Origin: Acanthosoma haemorrhoidale
Taxonomy: Eukaryota > Arthropoda > Insecta > Hemiptera > Acanthosomatidae
Assembly: GCA_930367205.1 (NCBI GenBank)
Contig: CAKNEZ010000014.1
Span: forward strand, 186,001 to 250,000
Direction: 5' to 3'
Length of the DNA stretch: 64,000 nt
Part shown: positions 52,964-64,000 of the stretch, piece by piece
Position numbering within the stretch: position 1 is the stretch's first letter
Layout: each line of letters starts with the position of its first letter
The notes under the pieces: model-generated
Database searches by the model: none
What the model saw: the letters and a program-made list of their open reading frames with translations, nothing else
What the model was told of the DNA's origin: nothing
Translations under genes and position numbers: made by a program

Positions 52964-54670
52964 GCTCCCAAGATCGGAAAGAAGATAAGCCAGCCTATTG
53001 GTACTTATCACCCTGTGGTAGATCATGATTCCAAAAAGTTCCCATTGAAACTGCACCAATTGACAAGGGTCACACCCATTCCGGCATATGCTCCTAGAAT
53101 CTCTATGTTGAGCAAGCCTGGCTATGGCTACTTATCACCCTATGGTAGATCATGATTCTACAAACTTTCCATTGGAACTGCACCAATTGACAAGGGTCAC
53201 ACCCATCCAGGAACTTTGCTCCTACGATCCGAATAAAGATAGGCCAAGCTATAGGTACTTATTAACCTATGGTACACAATGACTCTACAAAGTTGCCATT
53301 GAAGCTGTACTAATTGGCAAGGATCACACTTATCCCAGGACTTTGCTCCTACGATCCAAATGAAGAATGGCATGGCTATGGGTACTAATCAACCTATGGT
53401 AGATAATGATTCCACAAAGTTCCCATTGAAAAATACCAAGTAGCAAAGGTCACACCCATCCCAGGATTTTGATTCCACAATCCAAATGAAGACATGCCAG
53501 GTTATCGATACTTATCAACCTATGTTACATAATGATTCTACAAAGTTCCCATTGAAACGGTACCAATTGACAATGGCCACACACATCTTGGGACTTTGCT
53601 CCTATGATCCTAATCAAGTCATGCCAAGATATGGATATTTATCAGCCTATGGTAGATCAGGATTCTACAAACTTTCCATTGGAACTGCACCAATTGACAA
53701 GGGTCACACCCATCCCGGCATATGCTCCTAGAATCTCTCTGTTGAGCAAGCCTGGCTATCAAACCTTATTAACTTATGGTATATAAGGATTCTACAAAGT
53801 TCCCAATGAAACTGTACCAATTGACAAGGGCCACACCCATCCCAGGATTTTGATCCCACAATCCGAATGAAGACATGCCAGGTTATCGATACTTATCAAC
53901 CTATGTTACATAATGATTCTACAAAGTTCCCATTGAAACGGTACCAATTGACAATGGCCACACACATCTTGGGACTTTGCTCCTATGATCCTAATCAAGT
54001 CATGCCAAGATATGGATATTTATCAGCCTATGGTAGATCAGGATTCTACAAACTTCCCATTGAAACTGCACCAATTGACAAGGGTCACACCCATCCCGGC
54101 ATATGCTCCTAGAATCTCTCTGTTGAGCAAGCCTGGCTATCAAACCTTATTAACTTATGGTATATAAGGATTCTACAAAGTTCCCAATGAAACTGTACCA
54201 ATTGACAAGGGCCACACCCATCCCAGGATTTTGATCCCACAATCCGAATGAAGACATGCCAGGTTATCGATACTTATCAACCTATGTTACATAATGATTC
54301 TACAAAGTTCCCATTGAAACGGTACCAATTGACAATGGCCACACACATCTTGGGACTTTGCTCCTATGATCCTAATCAAGTCATGCCAAGATATGGATAT
54401 TTATCAGCCTATGGTAGATCAGGATTCTACAAACTTCCCATTGAAACTGCACCAATTGACAAGGGCTACACCTATCCTGGGACTTTGCTCCTACGATCCT
54501 TATCAAGTCATGCCAAGATATGGCTATTTATCACCCTATGGTAGATCATGATTCTACAAACTTCCCATTGAAACGGCACCAATTGACAAGGGTCACACCC
54601 ATCCCGGCATATGCTCCTAGAATCTCTATGTTAAGCAAGCCTGGCTATCGATACTTATCAACCTATGGTA
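52964..54670. repeat. Satellite with 381-bp (3-monomer) triplication
   Basis: Equivalent monomers start at 53486, 53867 and 54248, which gives three 381-bp units in tandem. The first two share the variant CTATCAAACCTTATTAAC, not seen in the 4-mer and 5-mer relatives. The third unit changes after about 160 bp into a chain with GGGCTACACCTATCCTGG. The left part (to about 53.66 kb) matches 5.5-6.2 kb at 47,455 bp offset. Confidence 0.88.
53486..54628. repeat. Triplicated 3-monomer unit, 3 x 381 bp
   Basis: Units start at 53486, 53867 and 54248. They have no CTACGTTGAG monomer, so they are the shortest rung of the ladder. The first has ACTTTCCATTGGAACTGC where the second and third have ACTTCCCATTGAAACTGC. 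The third is only partly like the others, and its last part belongs to a different monomer chain. Confidence 0.85.
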
Positions 54671-57600
54671 CATAATGACTCTACAAAGTGGCCATTGAAA
54701 CAGTACCAATTGACAAGGGCCACACCCATCCCGGGACTTTGATCCTACGATCCGAATAAAGACAAGCCAGGCTATCGATACTTATCAACTTATGGTACAT
54801 AATGATTCTACAAAGTTCCGATTGAAACTGTACCAATTGACAAGGGCTACACCTATCCTGGGACTTTGCTCCTACGATCCTTATCAAGTCATGCCAAGAT
54901 ATGGCTATTTATCACCCTATGGTAGATCATGATTCTACAAACTTCCCATTGAAACTGCACCAATTGACAAGGGTCACACCCATCCCGGCATATGCTCCTA
55001 GAATCTCTATGTTAAGCAAGCCTGGCTATCGATACTTATCAACCTATGGTACATAATGATTCTACAAAGTTCCAAATGAAACTGTACCAAATGACAACGG
55101 TCACCCCCATCCCGGGACTTTGCTCCTTTGATCCGAATGACGATATGCCAGGCTATGAGTACTTATCAACCTATAGTCGACAATGATTCTAAAGAGTTCT
55201 ATTGAAGCTGCACTAATTGACAAGTTTCACACACATCCCGGGACTTTGCTCCACAGATCGGAAAGAAGATAAGCCAGCCTATTGGTACTTATCACCCTGT
55301 GGTAGATCATGATTCCACAAAGTTCCCATTGAAACTGCACCAATTGACAAGGGTCACACCCATTCCGGCATATGCTCCTAGAATCTCTATGTTGAGCAAG
55401 CCTGGCTATGGCTACTTATCACCCTATGGTAGATCATCATTCTACAAACTTTCCATTGGAACTGCACCAATTGACAAGGGTCAAACCCATCCCGGAACTT
55501 TGCTCCTACGATCCGAATAAAGATAGGCCAAGCTATAGGTACTTATTAACCTATGGTACACAATGACTCTACAAAGTTGCCATTGAAGCTGTACTAATTG
55601 GCAAGGATCACACTTATCCCAGGACTTTGCTCCTACGATCCAAATGAAGAATGGCATGGCTATGGGTACTAATCAACCTATGGTAGATAATGATTCCACA
55701 AAGTTCCCATTGAAAAATACCAAGTAGCAAAGGTCACACCCATCCCAGGATTTTGATTCCACAATCCGAATGAAGACATGCCAGGTTATCGATACTTATC
55801 AACCTATGTTACATAATGATTCTACAAAGTTCCCATTGAAACGGTACCAATTGACAATGGCCACACACATCTTGGGACTTTGCTCCTATGATCCTAATCA
55901 AGTCATGCCAAGATATGGATATTTATCAGCCTATGGTAGATCAGGATTCTACAAACTTCCCATTGAAACTGCACCAATTGCCAAGGGCCACACCCATTCC
56001 GGCATATGCTCCTAGAATCTCTATGTTGAGCAAGCCTGGCTATGGCTACTTATCACCCTATGTTAGATCATGATTCTACAAACTTTCCATTGGAACTGCA
56101 CCAATTGACAAGGGTCACACCCATTCCGGCATATGCTCCTAGAATCTCTCTGTTGAGCAAGCCTTACTATCGATACTTATCAACCTATGGTACATAATGA
56201 TTCTACAAAGTTCCCCATGAAACTGTACCAAATGACAAGGGCCACACCCATTCCGGGACTTTGCTCCTACGATCCTTATCAAGTCATGCCAAGATATGGC
56301 TATTTATCACCCTATGGTAGATCATGATTCTACAAAGTTCCCATTGAAACTGCACCAATTGACAAGGGTCACACCCATCCCGGCATATGCTCCTAGAATC
56401 TCTATGTTGAGCAAGCCTGGCTATCGACACTTATCAACCTATGGTACATAATGATTCTACAAAGTTCCCCATGAAACTGTACCAAATGACAACGGTCACC
56501 CCCATCCCGGGACTTTGCTCCTTTGATCCGAATGACGATATGCCAGGCTATGAGTACTTATCAACCTATAGTCGACAATGATTCTAAAGAGTTCTATTGA
56601 AGCTGCACTAATTGACAAGTTTCACACACATCCCGGTACTTTGCTCCCAAGATCGGAAAGAAGATAAGCCAGCCTATTGGTACTTATCACCCTGTGGTAG
56701 ATCATGATTCCACAAAGTTCCCATTGAATCTGCACCAATTGACAAGGGTCACACCCATTCCGGCATATGCTCCTAGAATCTCTATGTTGAGCAAGCCTGG
56801 CTATGGCTACTTATCACCCTATGGTAGATCATGATTCTACAAACTTTCCATTGGAACTGCACCAATTGACAAGGGTCACACCCATCCCGGAACTTTGCTC
56901 CTACGATCCGAATAAAGATAGGCCAAGCTTTAGGTACTTATTAACCTATGGTACATAATGACTCTACAAAGTGGCCATTGAAGCTGTACTAATTGGCAAG
57001 GATCACACTTATCCCAGGACTTTGCTCCTACGATCCAAATGAAGAATGGCATGGCTATGGGTACTTATCAACCTATGTTAGATAATGATTCCACAAAGTT
57101 CCCATTGAAAAATACCAAGTAGCAAAGGTCACACCCATCCCAGGATTTTGATCCCACAATCCGAATGAAGACATGCCAGGTTATCGATACTTATCAACCT
57201 ATGTTACATAATGATTCTACAAAGTTCCCATTGAAACGGTACCAATTGACAATGGCCACACACATCTTGGGACTTTGCTCCTATGATCCTAATCAAGTCA
57301 TGCCAAGATATGGATATTTATCAGCCTATGGTAGATCAGGATTCTACAAACTTCCCATTGAAACTGCACCAATTGCCAAGGGCCACACCCATTCCGGCAT
57401 ATGCTCCTAGAATCTCTATGTTGAGCAAGCCTGGCTATGGCTACTTATCACCCTATGGTAGATCATGATTCTACAAACTTTCCATTGGAACTGCACCAAT
57501 TGACAAGGGTCACACCCATCCCGGCATATGCTCCTAGAATCTCTCTGTTGAGCAAGCCTGGCTATCAATACTTATTAACCTATGGTATATAAGGATTCTA
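54671..57600. repeat. Satellite with 11-monomer HOR derivative
   Basis: This stretch contains monomers of the CGGCATATGCTCC group and an 11-monomer unit (55770-57164) that is the 12-mer minus one monomer. Local variants include ATCATCATTCTAC near 55434 and GGGTCAAACCC near 55480. The words TACTAATC (55667-55674) and GTACACAATGAC (near 55557) are shared with the left end of the window. No insert and no gene are seen. Confidence 0.85.
55770..57164. repeat. 11-monomer derivative of the 12-mer HOR, 1395 bp
   Basis: Equivalent monomers at 55770 and 57165 are 1395 bp apart, 127 bp less than the 12-mer. The missing monomer lies near 56270, where GGGACTTTGCTCCTACGATCC runs straight into TTATCAAGTCATGCC. 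In full units GAATAAAGACAAGCC and one more monomer lie between. The breakpoint is inside sequence shared by the neighbouring monomers, as expected for unequal exchange. Confidence 0.87.
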
Positions 57601-60600
57601 CAAAGTTCCCAATGAAACTGCACAAAAGTACAAGTGTCACACCCATCCCGGGACTTTGATTCCACAATCCGAATGAAGACAAGCCAGGTTATCGATACTT
57701 ATCAACCTATGGTACATAATGATTCTACAAAGTTCTGATTGAAACTGTACCAATTGACAAGGGCTACACCTATCCTGGGACTTTGCTCCTACGATCCTTA
57801 TCAAGTCATGCCAAGATATGGCTATTTATCACCCTATGGTAGATCATGATTCTACAAACTTCCCATTGAAACTGCACCAATTGACAAGGGTCACACTCAT
57901 CCCGGCATATGCTCCTAGAATCTCTATGTTAAGCAAGCCTGGCTATCGATACTTATCAACCTATGGTACATAATGATTCTACAAAGTTCCAAATGAAACT
58001 GTACCAATTGACAAGGGCCACACCTATCCAGGGACTTTGCTCCCACGATCCGAATAAAGACAAGCCTGACTATCGATACTTATCAACCTATAGTAGATAA
58101 TGATTCTACAAAGTTCCCATTGAAACAGTACCAATGACAACGGCCACACCCATCCTGGGACTTTGCTCCCACAATCCGAATGTAGACAAGCCAGGTTATC
58201 GATACTTATCAACCTATAGTCGACAATGATTCTAAAGAGTTCCATTGAAGCTGCACTAATTGACAAGTTTCACACACATCCCGGGACTTTGCTCCTACGA
58301 TCCGAATGAAGACAATTCACGCTATCGATACTTATCAACCTATGGTGCATAATGATTCTACAAAGTTCCTATTTAAACTGTACCAATGTACAAGTGTCAC
58401 ACCCATCCCGAGACTTTGATTTCACAATCCGAATGAAGACAAGCCAGGTTATCGATACTTATCAACCTATGGTATATAATGATTCTACAAAGTTCCCAAT
58501 GAAACTGTACCAAAGTACAAGTGTCACACCCATCCCGGGACTTTGATTTCACAATCCGAATGAAGACAAGCCAGGTTATCGATACTTATCAACCTATGGT
58601 GCATAATGATTCTAAAAAGTTCCTATTGAAACTGTACCAATGTACAAGTGTCACACCCATCCCGGGACTTTGATTCCTCAATCCGAATGAAGACAAGCCA
58701 GGTTATCGATACTTATCAACCTATGGTAGATAATGATTCTATAAAGTTCTCATTGAAACGGTTCCAATGACAACGGCCACACCCATCTTGGGACTTTGCT
58801 CCTATGATCCTAATCAAGTCATGCCAAGATATGGATATTTATCAGCCTATGGTAGATCATGATTCTACAAACTTCCCATTGAAACTGCACAAAAGTACAA
58901 GTGTCACACCCATCCCGGGACTTTGATTCCACAATCCGAATGAAGACAAGCCAGGTTATCGATACTTATCAACCTATGGTACATAATGATTCTACAAAGT
59001 TCCCAATGAAACTGTACTAATTGACAAGGGCCACACCCATCCCGGGACTTTGCTCCTACGATCCGAATGAAGACAATTCACGCTATCGATACTTATCAAC
59101 CTTTGGTACATAATGATTCTACAAAGTTCCCAACGAAACTGTACCAAAGTACAAGTGTCACCCCCATCCCGGGACTTTGATTTCACAATCCGAATGAAGA
59201 CAAGCCAGGTTATTGATACTTATCAACCTATGGTATATAATGATTCTACAAAGTTCCCAATGAAACTGTACCAATTGACAAGGGCCACACCCATCCCGGG
59301 ACTGATCCTACGATCCGAATGAAGACAATTCACGCTCTCGATACTTATCAACCTATGGTGCATAATGATTCTACAAAGTTCCTATTTAAACTGTACCAAT
59401 GTACAAGTGTCACACCCATCCCGGGACTTTGATTCCTCAATCCGAATGAAGACAAGCCAGGCTATCGATACTTATCAACCTATAGTAGATAATGATTCTA
59501 CAAAGTTCCTATTGAAACAGTACCAAATGACAACGGTCACCCCCATCCCGGGACTTTGCTCCTTTGATCCGAATGACGATATGCCAGGCTATGAGTACTT
59601 AGCAACCTATAGTCGACAATGATTCTAAAGAGTTCCATTGAAGCTGCACTAATTGACAAGTTTCACACACATCCCGGGACTTTGCTCCTACGATCCGAAT
59701 GAAGACAATTCACGCTATCGATACTTATCAACCTATGGTGCATAATGATTCTACAAAGTTCCTATTTAAACTGTACCAATGTACAAGTGTCACACCCATC
59801 CCGAGATTTTGATTTCACAATCCGAATGAAGACAAGCCAGGTTATCGATACTTATCAACCTATGGTATATAATGATTCTACAAAGTTCCCAATGAAACTG
59901 TACCAATTGACAAGGGCCACACCCATCCCGGGACTTTGCTCCTACGATCCGAATGAAGTTAATTCATGCTATCGATACTTATCAACCTTTGGTACATAAT
60001 GATTCTACAAAGTTCCCAACGAAACTGTACCAAAGTACAAGTGTCACACCCATCCCGGGACTTTGATTCCACAATCCGAATGAAGACAAGCCAGGTTATC
60101 GATACTTATCAACCTATGGTATATAATGATTCTACAAAGTTCCCAATGAAACTGTACCAAAGTACAAGTGTCACACTTATCCCGGGACTTTGATTTCACA
60201 ATCCGAATGAAGACAAGCCAGGTTATCGATACTTATCAACCTATGGTGCATAATGATTCTAAAAAGTTCCTATTGAAACTGTACCAATGTACAAGTGTCA
60301 CACCCATCCCGGGACTTTGATTTCTCAATCCGAATGAAGACAAGCCAGGTTATCGATACTTATCAACCTATGGTAGATAATGATTCTATAAAGTTCCCAT
60401 TGAAACGGTTCCAATGACAACGGCCACACCCATCTTGGGACTTTGCTCCTATGATCCTAATCAAGTCATGCCAAGATATGGATATTTATCAGCCTATGGT
60501 AGATCATGATTCTACAAACTTCCCATTGAAACTGCACCAAAGTACAAGTGTCACACCCATCCCGGGACTTTGATTCCACAATCCGAATGAAGACAAGCCA

Positions 60601-61130
60601 GGTTATCGATACTTATCAACCTATGGTATATAATGATTCTACAAAGTTCCCAATGAAACTGTACTAATTGACAAGCGCCACACCCATCCCGGGACTTTGC
60701 TCCTACGATCCAAATGAAGACAATTCACGCTATCGATACTTATCAACCTTTGGTACATAATGATTCTACAAAGTTCCCAACGAAACTGTACCAAAGTACA
60801 AGTGTCACACCCATCCCGGGACTTTGATTTCTCAATCCGAATGAAGACAAGCCAGGTTATCGATACTTATCAACCTATGGTAGATAATGATTCTATAAAG
60901 TTCCCATTGAAACGGTTCCAATGACAACGGCCACACCCATCTTGGGACTTTGCTCCTATGATCCTAATCAAGTCATGCCAAGATATGGATATTTATCAGC
61001 CTATGGTAGATCATGATTCTACAAACTTCCCATTGAAACTGCACCAAAGTACAAGTGTCACACCCATCCCGGGACTTTGATTTCACAATCCGAATGAAGA
61101 CAAGCCAAGTTATCGATACTTATCAACCTA
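57601..61130. repeat. Satellite rich in the GTACAAGTGTCAC monomer group, no insert
   Basis: The stretch is dominated by monomers with GTACAAGTGTCACACCC and TTGATTTCACAATCCG. The part from about 59.64 to 60.7 kb matches about 32.04 to 33.1 kb at a 27,599-bp offset. Monomers that elsewhere precede the poly(A) insert occur here without it. Small indels are seen, such as CGGGACTGATCC near 59298, three bases short. Confidence 0.85.
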
Positions 61131-61156
61131 TGGTACTTATCACCATATGGTAGATC
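61013..61156. repeat. 144-bp over-length monomer at a recombination junction
   Basis: Monomer starts at 61013 and 61157 are 144 bp apart, 17 bp more than normal. The extra bases arise where CAACCTATGGTAC joins TTATCACCATATGG. The left parent would read CTATGGTACATAATG and the right parent CTATTGGTACTTATCACC, so the join lies in a shared TGGTAC (61131-61136). Right of it the sequence matches 5164 onward at 55,967 bp offset. Confidence 0.8.
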
Positions 61157-64000
61157 ATGATTCTACAAAGTTCCCATTGAAACTGCACCAATTGACAAGG
61201 GTCACACCCATCCCGGCATATGCTCCTAGAATCTCTATGTTGAGCAAGCCTGGCTATCGACACTTATCAACCTATGGTACATAATGATTCTACAAAGTTC
61301 CCCATGAAACTGTACCAAATGACAACGGTCACCCCCATCCCGGGACTTTGCTCCTTTGATCCGAATGACGATATGCCAGGCTATGAGTACTTATCAACCT
61401 ATAGTCGACAATGATTCTAAAGAGTTCTATTGAAGCTGCACTAATTGACAAGTTTCACACACATCCCGGGACTTTGCTCCCAAGATCGGAAAGAAGATAA
61501 GCCAGCCTATTGGTACTTATCACCCTGTGGTAGATCATGATTCCACAAAGTTCCCATTGAAACTGCACCAATTGACAAGGGTCACACCCATTCCGGCATA
61601 TGCTCCTAGAATCTCTATGTTGAGCAAGCCTGGCTATGGCTACTTATCACCCTATGGTAGATCATGATTCTACAAACTTTCCATTGGAACTGCACCAATT
61701 GACAAGGGTCACACCCATCCCGGAACTTTGCTCCTACGATCCGAATAAAGATAGGCCAAGCTATAGGTACTTATTAACCTATGGTACACAATGACTCTAC
61801 AAAGTTGCCATTGAAGCTGTACTAATTGGCAAGGATCACACTTATCCCAGGACTTTGCTCCTACGATCCAAATGAAGAATGGCATGGCTATGGGTACTAC
61901 TCAACCTATGGTAGATAATGATTCCACAAAGTTCCCATTGAAAAATACCAAGTAGCAAAGGTCACACCCATCCCAGGATTTTGATCCCACAATCCGAATG
62001 AAGACATGCCAGGTTATCGATACTTATCAACCTATGTTACATAATGATTCTACAAAGTTCCCATTGAAACGGTACCAATTGACAATGGCCACACACATCT
62101 TGGGACTTTGCTCCTATGATCCTAATCAAGTCATGCCAAGATATGGATATTTATCAGCCTATGGTAGATCAGGATTCTACAAACTTCCCATTGAAACTGC
62201 ACCAATTGCCAAGGGCCACACCCATTCCGGCATATGCTCCTAGAATCTCTCTGTTGAGCAAGCCTGGCTATCGATACTTATTAACCTATGGTATATAAGG
62301 ATTCTACAAAGTTCCCAATGAAACTGTACCCATTGACAAGGGCCACACCCATCCCGGGACTTTGATCCTACGATCCGAATAAAGACAAGCCAGGCTATCG
62401 ATACTTATCAACCTATAGTAGATAATGATTCTACAAAGTTCCTATTGAAAAAGTACCAAATGACAACGGTCACCCCCATCCCGGGACTTTGCTCCTTTAA
62501 TCCGAATGACGATATGCCAGGCTATGAGTACTTATCAACCTATAGTCGACAATGATTCTAAAGAGTTCTATTGAAACTGTACCAATTGACAAGGGCTACA
62601 CCTATCCTGGGACTTTGCTCCTACGATCCTTATCAAGTCATGCCAAGATATGGCTATTTATCACCCTATGGTAGATCATGATTCTACAAACTTCCCATTG
62701 AAACTGCACCAATTGAGAAGGGTCACACCCATCCCGGCATATGCTCCTAGAATCTCTATGTTAAGCAAGCCTGGCTATCGATACTTATTAACCTATGGTA
62801 CATAATGATTCTACAAAGTTCCCAATGAAACTGTACCAATTGACAAGGGCCACACCTATCCAGGGACTTTGCTCCCACAATCCGAATGTAGACAAGCCAG
62901 GTTATCGATACTTATCAACCTATAGTAGATAATGATTCTACAAAGTTCCCATTGAAACAGTACCAATGACAACGGCCACACCCATCCTGGGACTTTGCTC
63001 CCACAATCCGAATGTAGACAAGCCAGGTTATCGATACTTATCAACCTATGGTGCATAATGATTCTACAAAGTTCCCAATGAAATTGTACCAATGTACAAG
63101 TGTCACACCCATCCCGGGACTTGCTCCTACGATCCGAATGAAGACAAATCACGCTATCGATACTTATCAACCTATGGTGCATAATGATTCTACAAAGTTC
63201 CTATTTAAACTGTACCAATGTACAAGTGTCACACCCATCCCGAGACTTTGATTTCACAATCCGAATGAAGACAAGCCAAGTTATCGATACTTATCAACCT
63301 ATGGTATATAATGATTCTACAAAGTTCCCAATGAAACTGTACCAATTGACAAGGGCCACACCCATCCCGGGACTTTGCTCCTACGATCCGAATGAAGTTA
63401 ATTCACGCTATCGATACTTATCAACCTTTGGTACATAATGATTCTACAAAGTTCCCAACGAAACTGTACCAAAGTACAAGTGTCACACCCATCCCGGGAC
63501 TTTGATTCCACAATCCGAATGAAGACAAGCCAGGTTATCGACACTTATCAACCTATGGTATATAATGATTCTACAAAGTTCCCAATGAAACTGTACCAAA
63601 GTACAAGTGTCACACCCATCCCGGGACTTTGATTTCACAATCCGAATGAAGACAAGCCAGGTTATCGATACTTATCAACCTTTGGTACATAATGATTCTA
63701 TAAAGTTCTCATTGAAACGGTTCCAATGACAACGGCCACACCCATCTTGGGACTTTGCTCCTATGATCTTAATCAAGTCATGCCAAGATATGGATATTTA
63801 TCAGCCTATGGTAGATCATGATTCTACAAACTTCCCATTGAAACTGCACAAAAGTACAAGTGTCACACCCATCCCGGGACTTTGATTCCACAATCCGAAT
63901 GAAGACAAGCCAGGTTATCGATACTTATCAACCTATGGTACATAATGATTCTACAAAGTTCCCAATGAAACTGTACTAATTGACAAGGGCCACACCCATC
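61131..64000. repeat. Right-end satellite block resembling the left end
   Basis: From 61131 to about 62245 the array is collinear with 5164-6276 at a constant 55,967-bp offset, including the equivalent monomer at 61998/6031. The remainder mixes 4-monomer pieces and GTACAAGTGTCAC-group monomers, with a CGGGACTTGCTCC small deletion near 63115. The window ends inside a monomer. Confidence 0.85.

Larger units (their letters stand above)
1..64000. repeat. 127-bp tandem satellite array with higher-order repeats
   Basis: Every part of the window except eleven short inserts can be read as head-to-tail copies of a monomer near 127 bp. Monomer starts (ATGATTCTAC or close variants) fall for example at 1, 127 and 254, and larger blocks repeat at multiples of about 126.8 bp (381, 508, 635, 1268, 1395, 1522). 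A typical copy has about 44% G+C. Two broad variant groups are visible: one carries GTACAAGTGTCACACCC with TTGATTCCACAATCCGAATG, the other carries CGGCATATGCTCCTAGAATC with GTTGAGCAAGCC. All monomers share one orientation. No unique sequence interrupts the array, and both window edges lie inside it, so its true length is unknown. Family knowledge: arrays of this kind are typical of centromeric, pericentromeric or other heterochromatic blocks. I do not recognise this monomer and cannot name a species. Confidence 0.97.

Noticed and set aside
42..63632. Repeated open reading frames of 60-108 codons on both strands
   Set aside because: They recur at monomer or HOR spacing, overlap each other on both strands, and exist only because two neighbouring monomers lack a stop in one frame. 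With a 127-bp period the frame shifts each monomer. I recognise no domain and no start context or codon pattern that suggests translation.
1..64000. Bacterial promoter-like words TTGACA and TATAAT in many monomers
   Set aside because: They are fixed parts of the satellite monomer, about 80 bp apart in the wrong spacing, and no gene follows them. The same applies to TATATAAG, which looks like a TATA box.
1..64000. CRISPR array
   Set aside because: The monomers are contiguous with no unique spacers between conserved repeats, and there are no cas genes. The period is also far too long.
1..64000. CENP-B box
   Set aside because: I looked on both strands for the TTCG-N4-A-N2-CGGG pattern around the CCCGGG and ATTCGGAT parts of the monomer. 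The spacing and the key A do not fit.
1..64000. Telomeric, rDNA or tRNA repeats
   Set aside because: No TTTAGGG/TTAGGG runs, no rRNA-like segments and no cloverleaf-like sequences were seen. CTTAGG in the insert is a single occurrence per copy.
1..64000. Assignment to a named species or known satellite family
   Set aside because: I do not recognise the monomer, and any name would be a guess. A database search of the consensus would settle it.

Overview
The whole 64 kb window is one tandemly repeated satellite DNA array. I find no convincing protein-coding gene, tRNA, rRNA or other single-copy sequence. The basic monomer is about 127 bp and about 44% G+C by hand count of a typical copy. It is repeated head to tail roughly 490 times in one orientation. 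A typical monomer starts ATGATTCTACAAAGTTCCC and runs through ACCAATTGACA, CACACCCATCCCGGGACTT, GATCCGAATGAAGACA and TATCGATACTTATCAACC to ATGGTACATA. Kilobase-scale monomer arrays with multi-monomer higher-order repeats (HORs) point to nuclear heterochromatin of a eukaryote, either centromeric, pericentromeric or an interstitial/subtelomeric block. A plant is my best guess, but nothing in the sequence proves the kingdom. I do not recognise the family by name.

The only foreign sequence is a short element of about 114-116 bp ending in 17-19 A residues. It occurs 11 times, always at the same position in the same monomer variant, between two copies of a short target duplication (ACCAA). This looks like one retroposition-type insertion that was then multiplied by amplification of the array. 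It works as an internal marker of which blocks share ancestry.

Layout. 1-4312 and 4313 to about 7762 are two nearly identical copies of a 4312-bp unit. 7763-14881 is a mosaic of 4-mer and 10-mer blocks with truncated monomers and insert copy 3. 14882-20821 and 20822-25253 are two related units of 5940 and 4432 bp, and a third start follows at 25254. 27263-37390 and 37391-47518 are a direct tandem duplication with a 10,128-bp period, each copy holding an internal 1765-bp-shift duplication. 47519-52963 belongs to a further partial copy (8478-bp shift). 52964-64000 lacks the insert. It contains a 381-bp triplication, an 11-monomer HOR and, at its right end, segments that match the left end of the window better than the middle.

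Recurring building blocks are a 12-monomer HOR of 1522 bp (seven copies plus an 11-monomer derivative of 1395 bp) and a 3-mer/4-mer/5-mer ladder of 381/508/635 bp. Because 127 is not a multiple of 3, the reading frame shifts with every monomer. The many short open frames (60-108 codons) are by-products of the repeat. The interest of the window lies in how the array has evolved, not in a gene system.
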